NCBI GenBank assembly: GCA_021770065.1
Contig: JAETRR010000013.1
Coordinates: 1-64,000, forward strand
Direction of reading: 5' to 3'
Origin: Lachnoclostridium sp.
GTDB lineage: Bacteria; Bacillota; Clostridia; Lachnospirales; Lachnospiraceae
Length of the DNA stretch: 64,000 bases
Shown: positions 24,926 through 32,701 of the stretch, piece after piece
Layout: every line of letters begins with the position of its first letter
Numbering within the stretch: the first letter of the stretch is position 1
The notes under the pieces: model-generated
Told to the model about the DNA's origin: nothing
The model's input: only the letters and a program-made list of their open reading frames with translations
The model's database searches: none
Program-made: the position numbers and the translations under genes

Positions 24926-24971
24926 TGGAATAGCCTTACACTTGTTTCCGGGTTGTTTTGTTTCAGGGCTG

Positions 24972-27581
24972 TTACCTGGCTATGAGGCCCAGGGCTTTTA
25001 CCAGCTCCAGGGCCGCGATTGGGAAGAATGCCAGGGCAAAGCCGGTTCCGTACATTCCTGCCGGGAGTATGGTTAGGCCGAATATCCGGGACAGGGGCGG
25101 AAAGAATAGTACGCAGGCCATCAGGATTATGGATGTCAGTGCTGCCAGGTTAAGCTTTTGGTTGGTGAAGATTCCTGTCCGGAATAAAGATCTGGCGGAA
25201 CGCATGTTAAATGCATGGAAGATCTGGCTGTAGCCTAAGACCAGAAATGCCATGGTCCGGCCGGCTTTTATTCCCCCGGATGATGTGCTGCCTATCCAGA
25301 AAGCGGACAGGGACAGGATGCCGAACATGATTCCCTGCAGGATCACCTGGATTCCCAGGCCGTGGGCGAAGATCCCCTCTTCTCTGGGTCTTGGTTTTGT
25401 GTCCATGACGCTGTCTTCTACCGGCTCCATGCCCAGGGCGATGGCCGGAAGGCTGTCTGTGACCAGGTTGATCCACAAAAGCTGCATGGACAGTAAGGGC
25501 GATACTTTAAAGAACAGCATGGAACAGAATACCAGAAGTACCTCTCCGATGTTGGTTCCCAAAAGAAAGCCCACGGTTTTCCGGATATTGTTGTAGATTC
25601 CTCTGCCCTCCCGGACCGCGGCCACAATGGTGGCGAAATTGTCATCCTGCAGGGTCATGTCAGCCGCCCCTTTTGCTACATCCGTTCCGGTGATTCCCAT
25701 AGCACAGCCTATGTCGGCTGCTTTCAGGGCGGGTGCGTCGTTTACGCCGTCTCCGGTCATGGATACGATCTGCCCTTTTTTCTGCCATGCTTTTACTACC
25801 CGGATTTTGTCTTCCGGGGATACACGGGCGTAGACGGATATGTTTTCCAGTTTTTTGTCAAATGCTTCTTCTGTCATGGATTGAAGCTCTGTTCCGGTTA
25901 CTGCTTCCTGCCCGGCTTCCAGAATTCCAAGCTGTCCGGCTATGGCGGAAGCTGTGACTACGTGGTCGCCTGTAATCATAATAGGACGGATTCCTGCTCT
26001 CTTGCAGAGCTCTACTGCCTGCTTTGCCTCTTCTCTGGGGGGATCGATCATGCCCACAAGACCCAGGAATGTTAAATCCCGCTCCAGGGATTCGCTTGTC
26101 AGTTCTTCCGGGACTTTATCTAAAGTCCGGTATGCGATTGCCAGCACCCTCAGGGCCTCAGAACTCATTTCTTCGGTTACTTTTGCCGCCGCTTCCATGT
26201 CCCCCTGTATGCATCTTGCAGAGATCATGTCAAAGGCTCCTTTTGTGACAGCTATATAAGAACCGTCTATGTTCTGGATGGTGGTCATAAGCTTCCGATC
26301 TGAATCAAAGGGAAGCTCTGCCGCCCGCGGATACTGATTTGCAAGCTCCTCCTTACGGATCCCGTTTTGCCAGGCGGCGGAAATAATACTGGTTTCTGTG
26401 GGATCGCCGATGGGGATTTCTTTTCCCTCCTCAAAGCGGATGGAACCGTTGCTGCAAAGAGTTCCGTATAAAAGCAGCTTACGTACTTCCGGAGAGTTTT
26501 CCGGGCTTATTTTTTCTATTGTCTTTTCCTTGTCCGTATATGCCTGGGTTAAGGTCATTTTATTTTGGGTTAAGGTACCTGTTTTATCGGAGCAGATTAC
26601 GGAGGTGGAGCCTAAGGTTTCTACTGCCGGAAGCTTCTTTACAATGGCGTTTCGCTTTGCCATACGCTCCACTCCAATGGACAGAACGATGGTTACGATA
26701 ACCGGAAGCCCCTCAGGAATAGCAGATACAGCCAGGGATACGGCTGTCATAAAAATTTCCATAACGGGCATTCCGCCTGCCAGGCCCATCACAAAGATGA
26801 CGGCGCAGATCACAAGGGCCAGGGTTCCCATATATTTTCCGAGCCGGGCAAGCTTTTGCTGAAGAGGCGTCGCTGCATCCCCCTCCCCTTCCAGCATGCC
26901 TGCGATTTTTCCCATCTGGGTGTCCATGCCGGTTTCTGTTACCATTGCAATGGCAGTTCCGTATACAATACTGCAGCCGGAATAGATGCAGTTGACCCGA
27001 TCTCCAAGGGGGGCATCCGCCAAAAGAACAGCTTCGGCATTCTTTTCTGCAGGAACGGATTCTCCTGTCAGGGCTGATTCCTCAGACTTCAGGCTGTGGG
27101 AGGTAAGAAGCCTTCCATCTGCCGGGACAAAATCTCCTGCTTCCAGTTTGATTACATCTCCGGGTACAAGCATGAATGCATCAATGATCTGCTCCTGTCC
27201 GTCCCGAATGACTCTTGCATGAGGTGCAGCCATGCTCATAAGGGCTTCTAAGGAACGTTCTGCCTTATTTTCCTGTATGACGCCCATGATCGCATTTATT
27301 ACTACAATCAGCAGAATTAAAAGGGGTTCAAAGAATGCGGAGCTGTCATGCTCGGAGAGGGCTGCAAAAAAGGATACGGCTGCTGCGGCTAAAAGGATCA
27401 GCACCATTACATCTTTGAATTGTTCCAAAAATTTTATGAAAACGGACTTTTTCTTTGCCTCCTTCAGGCGGTTTTCTCCGTATTCTTCCAGACGGTTTCG
27501 CGCTTCGGTGCTGCTTAGGCCTCCAGGGGTGGTTTTTAGTTGTTTTTGAAGTTCTTCTATGGTCTGACTGTGGCTGTTCAT
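24972..27581 (-). CDS. Calcium-type P-type ATPase
   Basis: An 869-residue P2A-type cation ATPase. It has the N-terminal cation ATPase domain (IEELQKQLKTTPGGLSSTEA), actuator motif TGESVPAEK, phosphorylation site DKTGTLTQNKMT (Asp is phosphorylated), nucleotide-domain KGAFDMI and hinge TGDGVNDAPALKAADIG. The transport-site motifs in TM4 (AIPEGLPVIVT) and TM6 (WINLVTDSLPAIALGMEP, with Asn and Asp) match SERCA/PMR1-like Ca2+ pumps. It exports Ca2+ (perhaps Mn2+) from the cytosol. The mntP gene lies 39 bases upstream, giving a possible metal-homeostasis unit, possibly under the same Mn2+ riboswitch by readthrough. Confidence 0.92.
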   Translation of the reverse strand: MNSHSQTIEELQKQLKTTPGGLSSTEARNRLEEYGENRLKEAKKKSVFIKFLEQFKDVMVLILLAAAAVSFFAALSEHDSSAFFEPLLILLIVVINAIMGVIQENKAERSLEALMSMAAPHARVIRDGQEQIIDAFMLVPGDVIKLEAGDFVPADGRLLTSHSLKSEESALTGESVPAEKNAEAVLLADAPLGDRVNCIYSGCSIVYGTAIAMVTETGMDTQMGKIAGMLEGEGDAATPLQQKLARLGKYMGTLALVICAVIFVMGLAGGMPVMEIFMTAVSLAVSAIPEGLPVIVTIVLSIGVERMAKRNAIVKKLPAVETLGSTSVICSDKTGTLTQNKMTLTQAYTDKEKTIEKISPENSPEVRKLLLYGTLCSNGSIRFEEGKEIPIGDPTETSIISAAWQNGIRKEELANQYPRAAELPFDSDRKLMTTIQNIDGSYIAVTKGAFDMISARCIQGDMEAAAKVTEEMSSEALRVLAIAYRTLDKVPEELTSESLERDLTFLGLVGMIDPPREEAKQAVELCKRAGIRPIMITGDHVVTASAIAGQLGILEAGQEAVTGTELQSMTEEAFDKKLENISVYARVSPEDKIRVVKAWQKKGQIVSMTGDGVNDAPALKAADIGCAMGITGTDVAKGAADMTLQDDNFATIVAAVREGRGIYNNIRKTVGFLLGTNIGEVLLVFCSMLFFKVSPLLSMQLLWINLVTDSLPAIALGMEPVEDSVMDTKPRPREEGIFAHGLGIQVILQGIMFGILSLSAFWIGSTSSGGIKAGRTMAFLVLGYSQIFHAFNMRSARSLFRTGIFTNQKLNLAALTSIILMACVLFFPPLSRIFGLTILPAGMYGTGFALAFFPIAALELVKALGLIAR

Positions 27582-27620
27582 ATACTGTGTCCTCCTGATT
27601 CAATTCCGTAATCGTTTCTT

Positions 27621-28205
27621 TTATCCTATTATTCCCAAATGTTCAAATAAAATTTTAACACCCATACAAATGAGAATTATTCCTCCCACAAGCTCGGCTT
27701 TTGATTTCCATTTGCCGCCGAATATATTTCCGATGCGAATGCCTGCGGCGGAGATCGCAAAAGTAATAACCCCGATAAAGGTAATGGCAGGGAGGATATC
27801 TACCTGGAGAAAAGCCAGGGTTACGCCTACGGCCAGAGCATCTATGCTGGTGGCAACGGCCAGGGGAAGCATGGCTTTGAAGGAGAACGGATTCTGGCCG
27901 CTTTCGCCGGAACAGACCCCGCAGTCCTCTTCTGCACTTTTGGCTTCCCGAATCATGTTAATGCCGATGATGCCTAACAAAACGAATGCAATCCAGTGAT
28001 CTATACTGGTGATGTATTCTTTAAACTGCACTCCCAGCAGAAATCCCAGAAGGGGCATGAGCGCCTGGAATCCTCCGAAATAGATTCCTGCTGTGCCGCA
28101 TTCGCGGATGCCTGCCTTGGGGACACACAGGCCCTTACAGACGGATACGGCGAAGGCATCCATGGACAAGCCCACTGCCAGTACAAATAGTTCAAGTAAA
28201 CTCAT
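27621..28205 (-). CDS. mntP: Manganese efflux pump MntP
   Basis: A 194-residue, six-helix membrane exporter of the MntP family (formerly YebN/DUF204). It has the duplicated acidic motifs of the family: [15 protein letters not shown] (about 12-26) and [16 protein letters not shown] (about 117-132), each with the essential Asp in a D-A-x-A-V core. It exports Mn2+ to prevent toxicity. The ribosome binding site GGAGG precedes ATG. The leader carries a yybP-ykoY-type riboswitch and an intrinsic terminator, which fits known Mn2+ control of mntP in E. coli. The downstream neighbour is the Ca2+/Mn2+-type P-ATPase. Confidence 0.95.
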   Translation of the reverse strand: MSLLELFVLAVGLSMDAFAVSVCKGLCVPKAGIRECGTAGIYFGGFQALMPLLGFLLGVQFKEYITSIDHWIAFVLLGIIGINMIREAKSAEEDCGVCSGESGQNPFSFKAMLPLAVATSIDALAVGVTLAFLQVDILPAITFIGVITFAISAAGIRIGNIFGGKWKSKAELVGGIILICMGVKILFEHLGIIG

Positions 28206-28286
28206 AATCTCTGTTCCTCCATTCCAGTTCCGCAGTATCCCATCCAGTACACGGATTTCAGTTCCGCAGCATCCCCCGTCTCTTTT

Positions 28287-28330
28287 GTTAAAAAGAAAGA
28301 CCTATCCACAGTGTTCTCTGTAGATAAGTC
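28287..28330 (-). terminator. Riboswitch-linked intrinsic terminator (mntP leader)
   Basis: On the minus strand GACTTATCTACAG (28318-28330) pairs with CTGTGGATAGGTC (28299-28311), using two G-U wobbles, and is followed by TTTCTTTTT. It lies just after the riboswitch aptamer and 94 bases before mntP, so it is the likely expression platform. Confidence 0.8.
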
Positions 28331-28339
28331 TCGTCGTTT

Positions 28340-28432
28340 CAAACAAAACCAGGTCTTGCGGCCATGATGTTGATCTTGTTACGTCCCGGTTCTTTAAAGT
28401 ACCGGGCCGCCAACTACTCCCTTATAGCTGGT
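28340..28432 (-). promoter_or_regulatory. yybP-ykoY (Mn2+) riboswitch upstream of mntP
   Basis: Read on the minus strand, the leader holds ACCAG ... CTGGT closing arms (28428-28432 and 28348-28352). Inside are the family landmarks: GGGAGTAG just after P1, a GC-rich hairpin (CCCGGTACTTTAAAGAACCGGG), CGTAAC, ATCAACATCA and GCAAGACC just before the 3' P1 arm. The GGGAGTAG and CGTAAC pieces belong to the two Mn2+-binding internal loops of this riboswitch class. It is expected to relieve termination when Mn2+ is high. Confidence 0.85.
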
Positions 28433-28450
28433 ATATTGGTGTTTTGATGT

Positions 28451-28479
28451 ATCTTACTATATTTTTGCGGGAAAAGCAA
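28451..28479 (-). promoter_or_regulatory. Candidate promoter of the mntP leader
   Basis: TTGCTT (28474-28479) and TAAGAT (28451-28456) on the minus strand have a 17-base spacer. The expected transcription start lies about 10 bases before the riboswitch, which suits the aptamer position. Confidence 0.45.
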
Positions 28480-28529
28480 GAGAAATTTTTGAAAACTCTC
28501 TCTTCGCCTTCCGCCGTCCCGGAAAATGG

Positions 28530-29408
28530 TTAAAAACCGGGATATGAGTGTTTTAGCAGCTCCCCTATGGCATAAGCCACTCCAAGCTCCACATTGGACT
28601 TTGTAATATATTTCGCTGCATTTTTAAGCTCCGTATCTGCATTTTCCATGGCTATGGTCGCGCCAAAGTCCATGGACAGCATGGATTCGTCATTCCTGCT
28701 GTCCCCGAATGCCATTACTTCCTCCATCCGATAGCCCAGTGATTCGATATAAGCCTTCAAGACCGGCCCTTTCTGGGCCCGGACATCCGTAATCTCCAGG
28801 TTGGTCGGAAAAGATGAGGACACGGCTATGCTCTTATATTCTGCCAGCTCCTTATCGATCCGGCCAAGCATCGCCCGATCGTCGGAAAAAAGGAAAATCT
28901 TATACACCGGAACACCCGTATCGCTCAGTTCACGGAAATTTCGGACTATCTTTGTGGTATCCATCCGCTCGTCAAACATCTGAGCCTTTTGAAGTTCGCT
29001 CATACCCATTTCCGAAAAATAGGAATTCAAACGTGACAGGGTCTGTTTTTCTACCTCTTCATAGGTGCCAATCTGATAGTCATACTCATCTGTGCCGAAA
29101 ATAACCGATACCGGATAAGTTTTCAGAACCTCATAAACCTCACGGCACAGCTCTGTACTCATGGGGATCCGACTTACGATCTCCTGCCTGCTGTTCCGGA
29201 CCTCCGCTCCGCTGCAAAGCACATAATCGCAAGTCAGATCGGCATCCTCCAGCTCCTTCATCACGCCGCGGAAATTTCTTCCGGTCGTGATAATAAAACG
29301 AATTCCTGCTTCACAGGCACGCTTGACTGCCTTCAGTGTCCCGGACGCCATTTTGCTGTCATTTCCAAACAATGTGCCGTCCAGATCGCTTGCAATTACT
29401 TTTATCAT
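28530..29408 (-). CDS. HAD-superfamily Cof-type phosphatase
   Basis: A 292-residue haloacid dehalogenase-like hydrolase of the Cof/IIB group, which dephosphorylates sugar phosphates, FMN or PLP-like small molecules. Motif I is ASDLDGTLFGND (Asp nucleophile at about 8 and Asp10), motif II ITTGRN, motif III Lys in the QKGPVLKAYIESLG segment and motif IV GDSRNDESML. The large C2-type cap lies between about residues 85 and 200. The natural substrate is not predictable. It is followed downstream by mntP's leader, and its start is 27 bases from the tandem RhaM gene, suggesting a shared transcript. Confidence 0.88.
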   Translation of the reverse strand: MIKVIASDLDGTLFGNDSKMASGTLKAVKRACEAGIRFIITTGRNFRGVMKELEDADLTCDYVLCSGAEVRNSRQEIVSRIPMSTELCREVYEVLKTYPVSVIFGTDEYDYQIGTYEEVEKQTLSRLNSYFSEMGMSELQKAQMFDERMDTTKIVRNFRELSDTGVPVYKIFLFSDDRAMLGRIDKELAEYKSIAVSSSFPTNLEITDVRAQKGPVLKAYIESLGYRMEEVMAFGDSRNDESMLSMDFGATIAMENADTELKNAAKYITKSNVELGVAYAIGELLKHSYPGF

Positions 29409-29435
29409 GCGTTATCTCCTGTCCCTTTCTGCTTT

Positions 29436-30083
29436 TTAGTTATGATACCCAATCCTCTGAATATGCTTGTGGTGAAGCCCCGTAATCCAATCCACATCGT
29501 CGGTGTACCAGCTCATGATCTCCAGCATTCTTGTCTCCCAGGCGATAGTGTTCTCGCGGCTCTCCTCCGTCTCTTCCGTCTCCATGGTCACGTCAATCTC
29601 GTTGTAACCGAAAATATAGTCTCCTGCATTCCAGATGGAGAAATTGCTGTCCGGTCCCTGGGTAATTTTGCCGTTTCTGGCTTCCGCCAGGCGATCGTGG
29701 CGCAGCTTGTATTCTTCCTGCATTCCCGGCTTTAACTTGGTCACAAATACCCGGTGGCGGATCTGCTCTTTATTTTCCCGTACTACGCCGAAGTCCTCAT
29801 ACATCAAGCGCATAGGTTCTCCCGGAGTGGAAATCCAGGAAAAAGTGCCGTCCATGATTTCTTCCAGCCTGTGAAAGTCCTCCCAGTCCTTTTCCGACAC
29901 GGACACGCCGTCCGGCGTCTCGCAGTAGCCGAATACCTTGTCCTCAATGTTCCAGAGGCTGAAATTTTGAATGCCGATTCGGTCAAGGACCTCAACCAGA
30001 GGCTTCCACACCTCTCCCAATTTCTGCCTGTACCTATTGAAACAGCCAGACTGAATCCGCATTGCAACCGCATGTCTCTCCAT
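29436..30083 (-). CDS. Tandem RhaM-like (L-rhamnose mutarotase fold) protein
   Basis: A 215-residue protein made of two RhaM/YiiL-like ferredoxin-fold domains in tandem (about 1-105 and 108-215). RhaM interconverts L-rhamnopyranose anomers as a dimer of single domains of about 104 residues. In domain 2 the segment EEYKLRHDRL keeps the Tyr and His (Y125, H129) of the RhaM Y..RH motif, while in domain 1 the same place reads NRYRQKLGEVW, with Leu for His. Both keep the NFS[L/I]WN stretch (about 40-45 and 147-152). Each subunit might therefore have one active and one structural half. It starts after AGGAGG. No rhamnose catabolic genes are nearby, so the sugar substrate is open. Confidence 0.75.
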   Translation of the reverse strand: MERHAVAMRIQSGCFNRYRQKLGEVWKPLVEVLDRIGIQNFSLWNIEDKVFGYCETPDGVSVSEKDWEDFHRLEEIMDGTFSWISTPGEPMRLMYEDFGVVRENKEQIRHRVFVTKLKPGMQEEYKLRHDRLAEARNGKITQGPDSNFSIWNAGDYIFGYNEIDVTMETEETEESRENTIAWETRMLEIMSWYTDDVDWITGLHHKHIQRIGYHN

Positions 30084-30155
30084 AGTGATATCCTCCTATT
30101 CAAAATCACTGCGTGATGGCACTAAAGGGTAAAGTCGCTTCGACACACTGGTAAT

Positions 30156-30199
30156 GAGAGAAACTTTCATTCGAAAGGGCACTCATGAAAGTTCCTCTC
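30156..30199 (-). terminator. Hairpin overlapping the end of the threonine dehydratase gene
   Basis: Arms 30185-30199 and 30156-30170 pair over 15 positions (one as a G-U wobble in RNA) around a 14-base loop; the first arm includes the final codons of the gene. No U-tract follows, so it may be an mRNA 3'-protecting structure and not a strong terminator. Confidence 0.35.
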
Positions 30200-31337
30200 G
30201 TGCGCCTTTGCGACTTTCGGTGATACGCAGCTCTACGCCCACATTTCGGTTGGTGCTGACAAACTGGTTGTGATCCAGCTTGATTACATTTGCCTGCTCC
30301 TTTGCAATCAGATCTGCTATACGCACCAGCTCGCCCGGCTTGTCTGGCAGCAGTACGGATACGGTAAAGATCCGATCCCTCTGGCGCAGGCCAAACTGGA
30401 CAACGGAAGACATGGTGATAATGTCCATATTTCCGCCGCTCAGGATGGATACGATCTTTTTATTCTTCACATCCAGATGGTTCAGGGCCGCCACGGTCAG
30501 AAGCCCGGAATTCTCCACTACCATTTTGTGATTCTCCACCACATCCAGGAAAGCCACAATCAGCTCGTCGTCGGATACGGTAATAATATCATCCAAATTT
30601 TTCTGAATATAGGGGAAAATCTTCTCACCCGGCGTCTTTACTGCCGTGCCGTCCGCTATGGTGTTCACGGCCGGGAGGGTGGTCACTTTTCCGTTTTTCA
30701 GAGATTCCTGCATACAGTTGGCACCTGCAGGTTCCACACCGACAACCTTAATGTTGGGATTCAGCATTTTCGCCAGAGTGGAGACTCCTGTGGAAAGTCC
30801 GCCTCCGCCGATGGGCACCAGAATATAATCCACCAGGGGCAGCTCCTTGACAATCTCCATGGCTATGGTTCCCTGTCCCGTAGCCACCGCCAGATCATCA
30901 AAGGGATGGATAAAGGTATATCCCTCTTTGTCCGCCAGTTCATAGGCATGAGCGCAGGCCTCATCATACACATCTCCGTAGAGCACCACCTCCGCTCCGT
31001 AGCTTTTGGTACGCTCCACTTTCATCAGCGGCGTAGTGGTTGGCATTACAATCACTGCTTTCACGCCAAAAGCCTTGGCAGCATAAGCCACGCCCTGGGC
31101 ATGATTCCCGGCGGAGGCCGTGATCAGCCCCTTTGCCCGTTCCTCTTCGGTCAGCGTGCTGATTTTGTAATAGGCTCCCCGGATCTTGTAAGCTCCCGTA
31201 AGCTGCATATTTTCCGGCTTCAGATAAACCTTGTTTCCTGTCTGGCTGCTGAAGTACGCACTGTATAACAGCTTTGTCTCAATGGCTACCTGCTTTACCA
31301 CCTCTGAGGCTTCTTCAAATTTTTCTAGTGTCAGCAT
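30183..31337 (-). CDS. ilvA: Threonine ammonia-lyase (catabolic/biosynthetic type uncertain)
   Basis: A PLP-dependent enzyme that deaminates L-threonine to 2-oxobutyrate (and serine to pyruvate). The 384-residue protein has PLP-binding Lys51 in LTGAYKIRGAYYK, a serine/threonine-binding TASAGNHAQGVA segment, the phosphate-cradling VPIGGGGLSTG loop (about 180-190) and a C-terminal ACT-like domain (about 320-384) with VLLPDKPGELVRIADLI. The length fits the single-ACT TdcB/clostridial form and not the 500-residue E. coli IlvA. Effector control (isoleucine or nucleotides) cannot be told from the sequence. The product 2-oxobutyrate could feed propionate or isoleucine metabolism. Confidence 0.92.
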   Translation of the reverse strand: MLTLEKFEEASEVVKQVAIETKLLYSAYFSSQTGNKVYLKPENMQLTGAYKIRGAYYKISTLTEEERAKGLITASAGNHAQGVAYAAKAFGVKAVIVMPTTTPLMKVERTKSYGAEVVLYGDVYDEACAHAYELADKEGYTFIHPFDDLAVATGQGTIAMEIVKELPLVDYILVPIGGGGLSTGVSTLAKMLNPNIKVVGVEPAGANCMQESLKNGKVTTLPAVNTIADGTAVKTPGEKIFPYIQKNLDDIITVSDDELIVAFLDVVENHKMVVENSGLLTVAALNHLDVKNKKIVSILSGGNMDIITMSSVVQFGLRQRDRIFTVSVLLPDKPGELVRIADLIAKEQANVIKLDHNQFVSTNRNVGVELRITESRKGAREELS

Positions 31338-31376
31338 GGTTTTTACTCCTTTTCCTAATGTCTCTATAAATAAAAT

Positions 31377-31856
31377 TTATTCCTGCAAGCATGATTCCCT
31401 GTCCTCTTTCTGCAAGGTATCTGACCTGTTCTCTCTTCTTACACGGCAGGGATTCCCATATGCTATGGTATTATCGGGAATATCGCCCGTGACAACACTT
31501 CCGGCTCCAATCATAACATTGTGTCCGATGGTAACGCCCGGCAGGATAATAGCTCCGCCGCCAATCCATACATGATCCCCTATAGTAACCGGCGCTGTCC
31601 GGGTCTTACAGAATTCAAAGGAGCCGTCCTCTTTCGGCTCTCCGAACCGGTCAAATGCGTTTGTAGGGTGAAATGCCGTGTAGATCTGCACATTCGGCGC
31701 AATCAAAGCATTATCTCCAATGCGGATAATATTATCGTCTAAAAATGTGCAGTTCATATTCACTTCACAGTTATTTCCGAAATAAATGTTGCTGCCGTAG
31801 TCAACAAAAAAAGGCGGAGTTATCCAGAGATTTTTTCCCTTTCCTCCCAGCAACAT
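31377..31856 (-). pseudogene. 5'-truncated maltose/galactoside O-acetyltransferase
   Basis: The 159 residues correspond to the C-terminal two-thirds of a Maa/LacA-type sugar O-acetyltransferase: PPFFVDYGSNIYFGNN, then left-handed beta-helix hexapeptides (IRIGDN, VTIGDHVWIGGG, VTIGHNVMIGAGSV) and GNPCRV near the end. The helical N-terminal domain of about 55 residues (normally starting with an EKEKM.AGE-type segment) is missing. Exactly where it should begin, the DNA runs into a DUF3784 gene in another frame, so the 5' part appears to have been deleted. The His of TAFHPTNA, normally catalytic, is still present. Without its N-terminus and a proper ribosome binding site it is probably inactive. 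Confidence 0.7.
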
Positions 31857-32142
31857 CTTTCAAAAACACACAGAGCCATAAGACAAAAGCGGCAGTCGCC
31901 ATATATTTTGATATAAAATAGGACAGAACGGCTCCTAATCCCATGATTGCGGCCCATATTAAAAAAGCATTTCTTTGATCCCGGCTCATTTTTTCTTTAT
32001 CATACAATGCTCTTTCCTGTTTCGGAAGCGTGTTAAAGCCGCTGATCAATATTGCTGCTTTTTCTTTCAAAACCGTAAAAATAAGTGCAGCTAACAAAAA
32101 CAGCATGCAGGAAATGGCACATGCAAAAAATCCTATATTCAT
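31801..32142 (-). CDS. DUF3784-like membrane protein with a foreign C-terminus
   Basis: A 113-residue protein. Residues 1-90 fit the DUF3784 pattern: a first hydrophobic helix (FFACAISCMLFLLAALIF), the conserved LISGFNTLPKQERALYDKEKM stretch, and two more helices (FLIWAAIMGLGAVLSYFI, AAFVLWLCVFL). From about residue 95 (AGRKGKKSL...) it simply reads the acetyltransferase sequence in the wrong frame. The natural tail has therefore been lost at the deletion joint near 31,850. It starts at 32,142 with AGGAAG 7 bases upstream. It may still be made as a small membrane protein of unknown function. Confidence 0.6.
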   Translation of the reverse strand: MNIGFFACAISCMLFLLAALIFTVLKEKAAILISGFNTLPKQERALYDKEKMSRDQRNAFLIWAAIMGLGAVLSYFISKYMATAAFVLWLCVFLKDVAGRKGKKSLDNSAFFC

Positions 32143-32301
32143 AACTATACTTCCTAACATAATAAATCTTCTCCCCACCTTTCCACAGCTCCGAATACAG
32201 CAGAAAAGAAACATTTTCATAATCAGAATCCGCCCATTTATCATAACCCGGATCATCAAACAAAAACCGCCAGCGGCCCCTAGAAAAAACACCAACCACC
32301 A

Positions 32302-32631
32302 TTACCGGCGCAAACAGCCGCCGGAACGGACAATCACCTCAGGACTTTCCGGAATCATGCCCACATAAGAAAAAATTTCCACCAGATTCATATTTCCAGC
32401 TTCCAGCTCAATCAACCTGCCAAAAGCAAACACATCCTCCGGATGGAACTGATACCTCCAATAATTCATCAGCTCGTCCAGATTTCTCCACTCCTGATAC
32501 AAACAAACATTGCCAGACTGCCTTAGAACTTCCAAAAAGGCACAAGGCAATGTACGGTCGGAGCAGACAGCGTGTACGGGAACCGTCCGAACCGTTGTGA
32601 TAAGGAGGGATCCACAAGGTGGGAGGATTCC
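32302..32631 (-). pseudogene. Start-less remnant, possibly of an ABM-type monooxygenase
   Basis: An open frame of about 110 codons with no ATG/GTG at its head; it opens straight after a stop codon. The middle part (VRTVPVHAVCSDRT ... SGNVCLYQEWRNLDELMNYW ... FGRLIELE) has the spacing of the antibiotic biosynthesis monooxygenase family, in which a strand ending in EEW is followed by a helix of the form R.ALE.HLRS. The N-terminal strand is missing. The likeness is by eye and modest. Together with the DUF3784/acetyltransferase scar just downstream it marks a decaying stretch. Confidence 0.4.
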
Positions 32632-32652
32632 TTATTGCTGGGGATATGGAAA

Positions 32653-32678
32653 TGGCTGCCGCCTTATTTTGCAGCAGC
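32653..32678. repeat. Degenerate copy of the GCTGCNGCAAAATA hairpin family
   Basis: GGCTGCCG is followed by CCTTATTTTGCAGCAGCC; the right half matches the 6090 and 19147 hairpins while the inner left half is deleted, leaving only a 6-bp stem (GGCTGC/GCAGCC). It lies downstream of ftsY and is probably a worn terminator. Confidence 0.5.
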
Positions 32679-32701
32679 CCCGTCCGTCCCCATATACCCT
32701 C

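Noticed and set aside
32033..32302. 89-codon minus-strand frame between the remnant and the DUF3784 gene
   Set aside because: Overlaps the DUF3784 start region in another frame; FDDPGYDKWADSDYENV looks protein-like, possibly the tail of a lost gene, but there is no start signal or recognised family.
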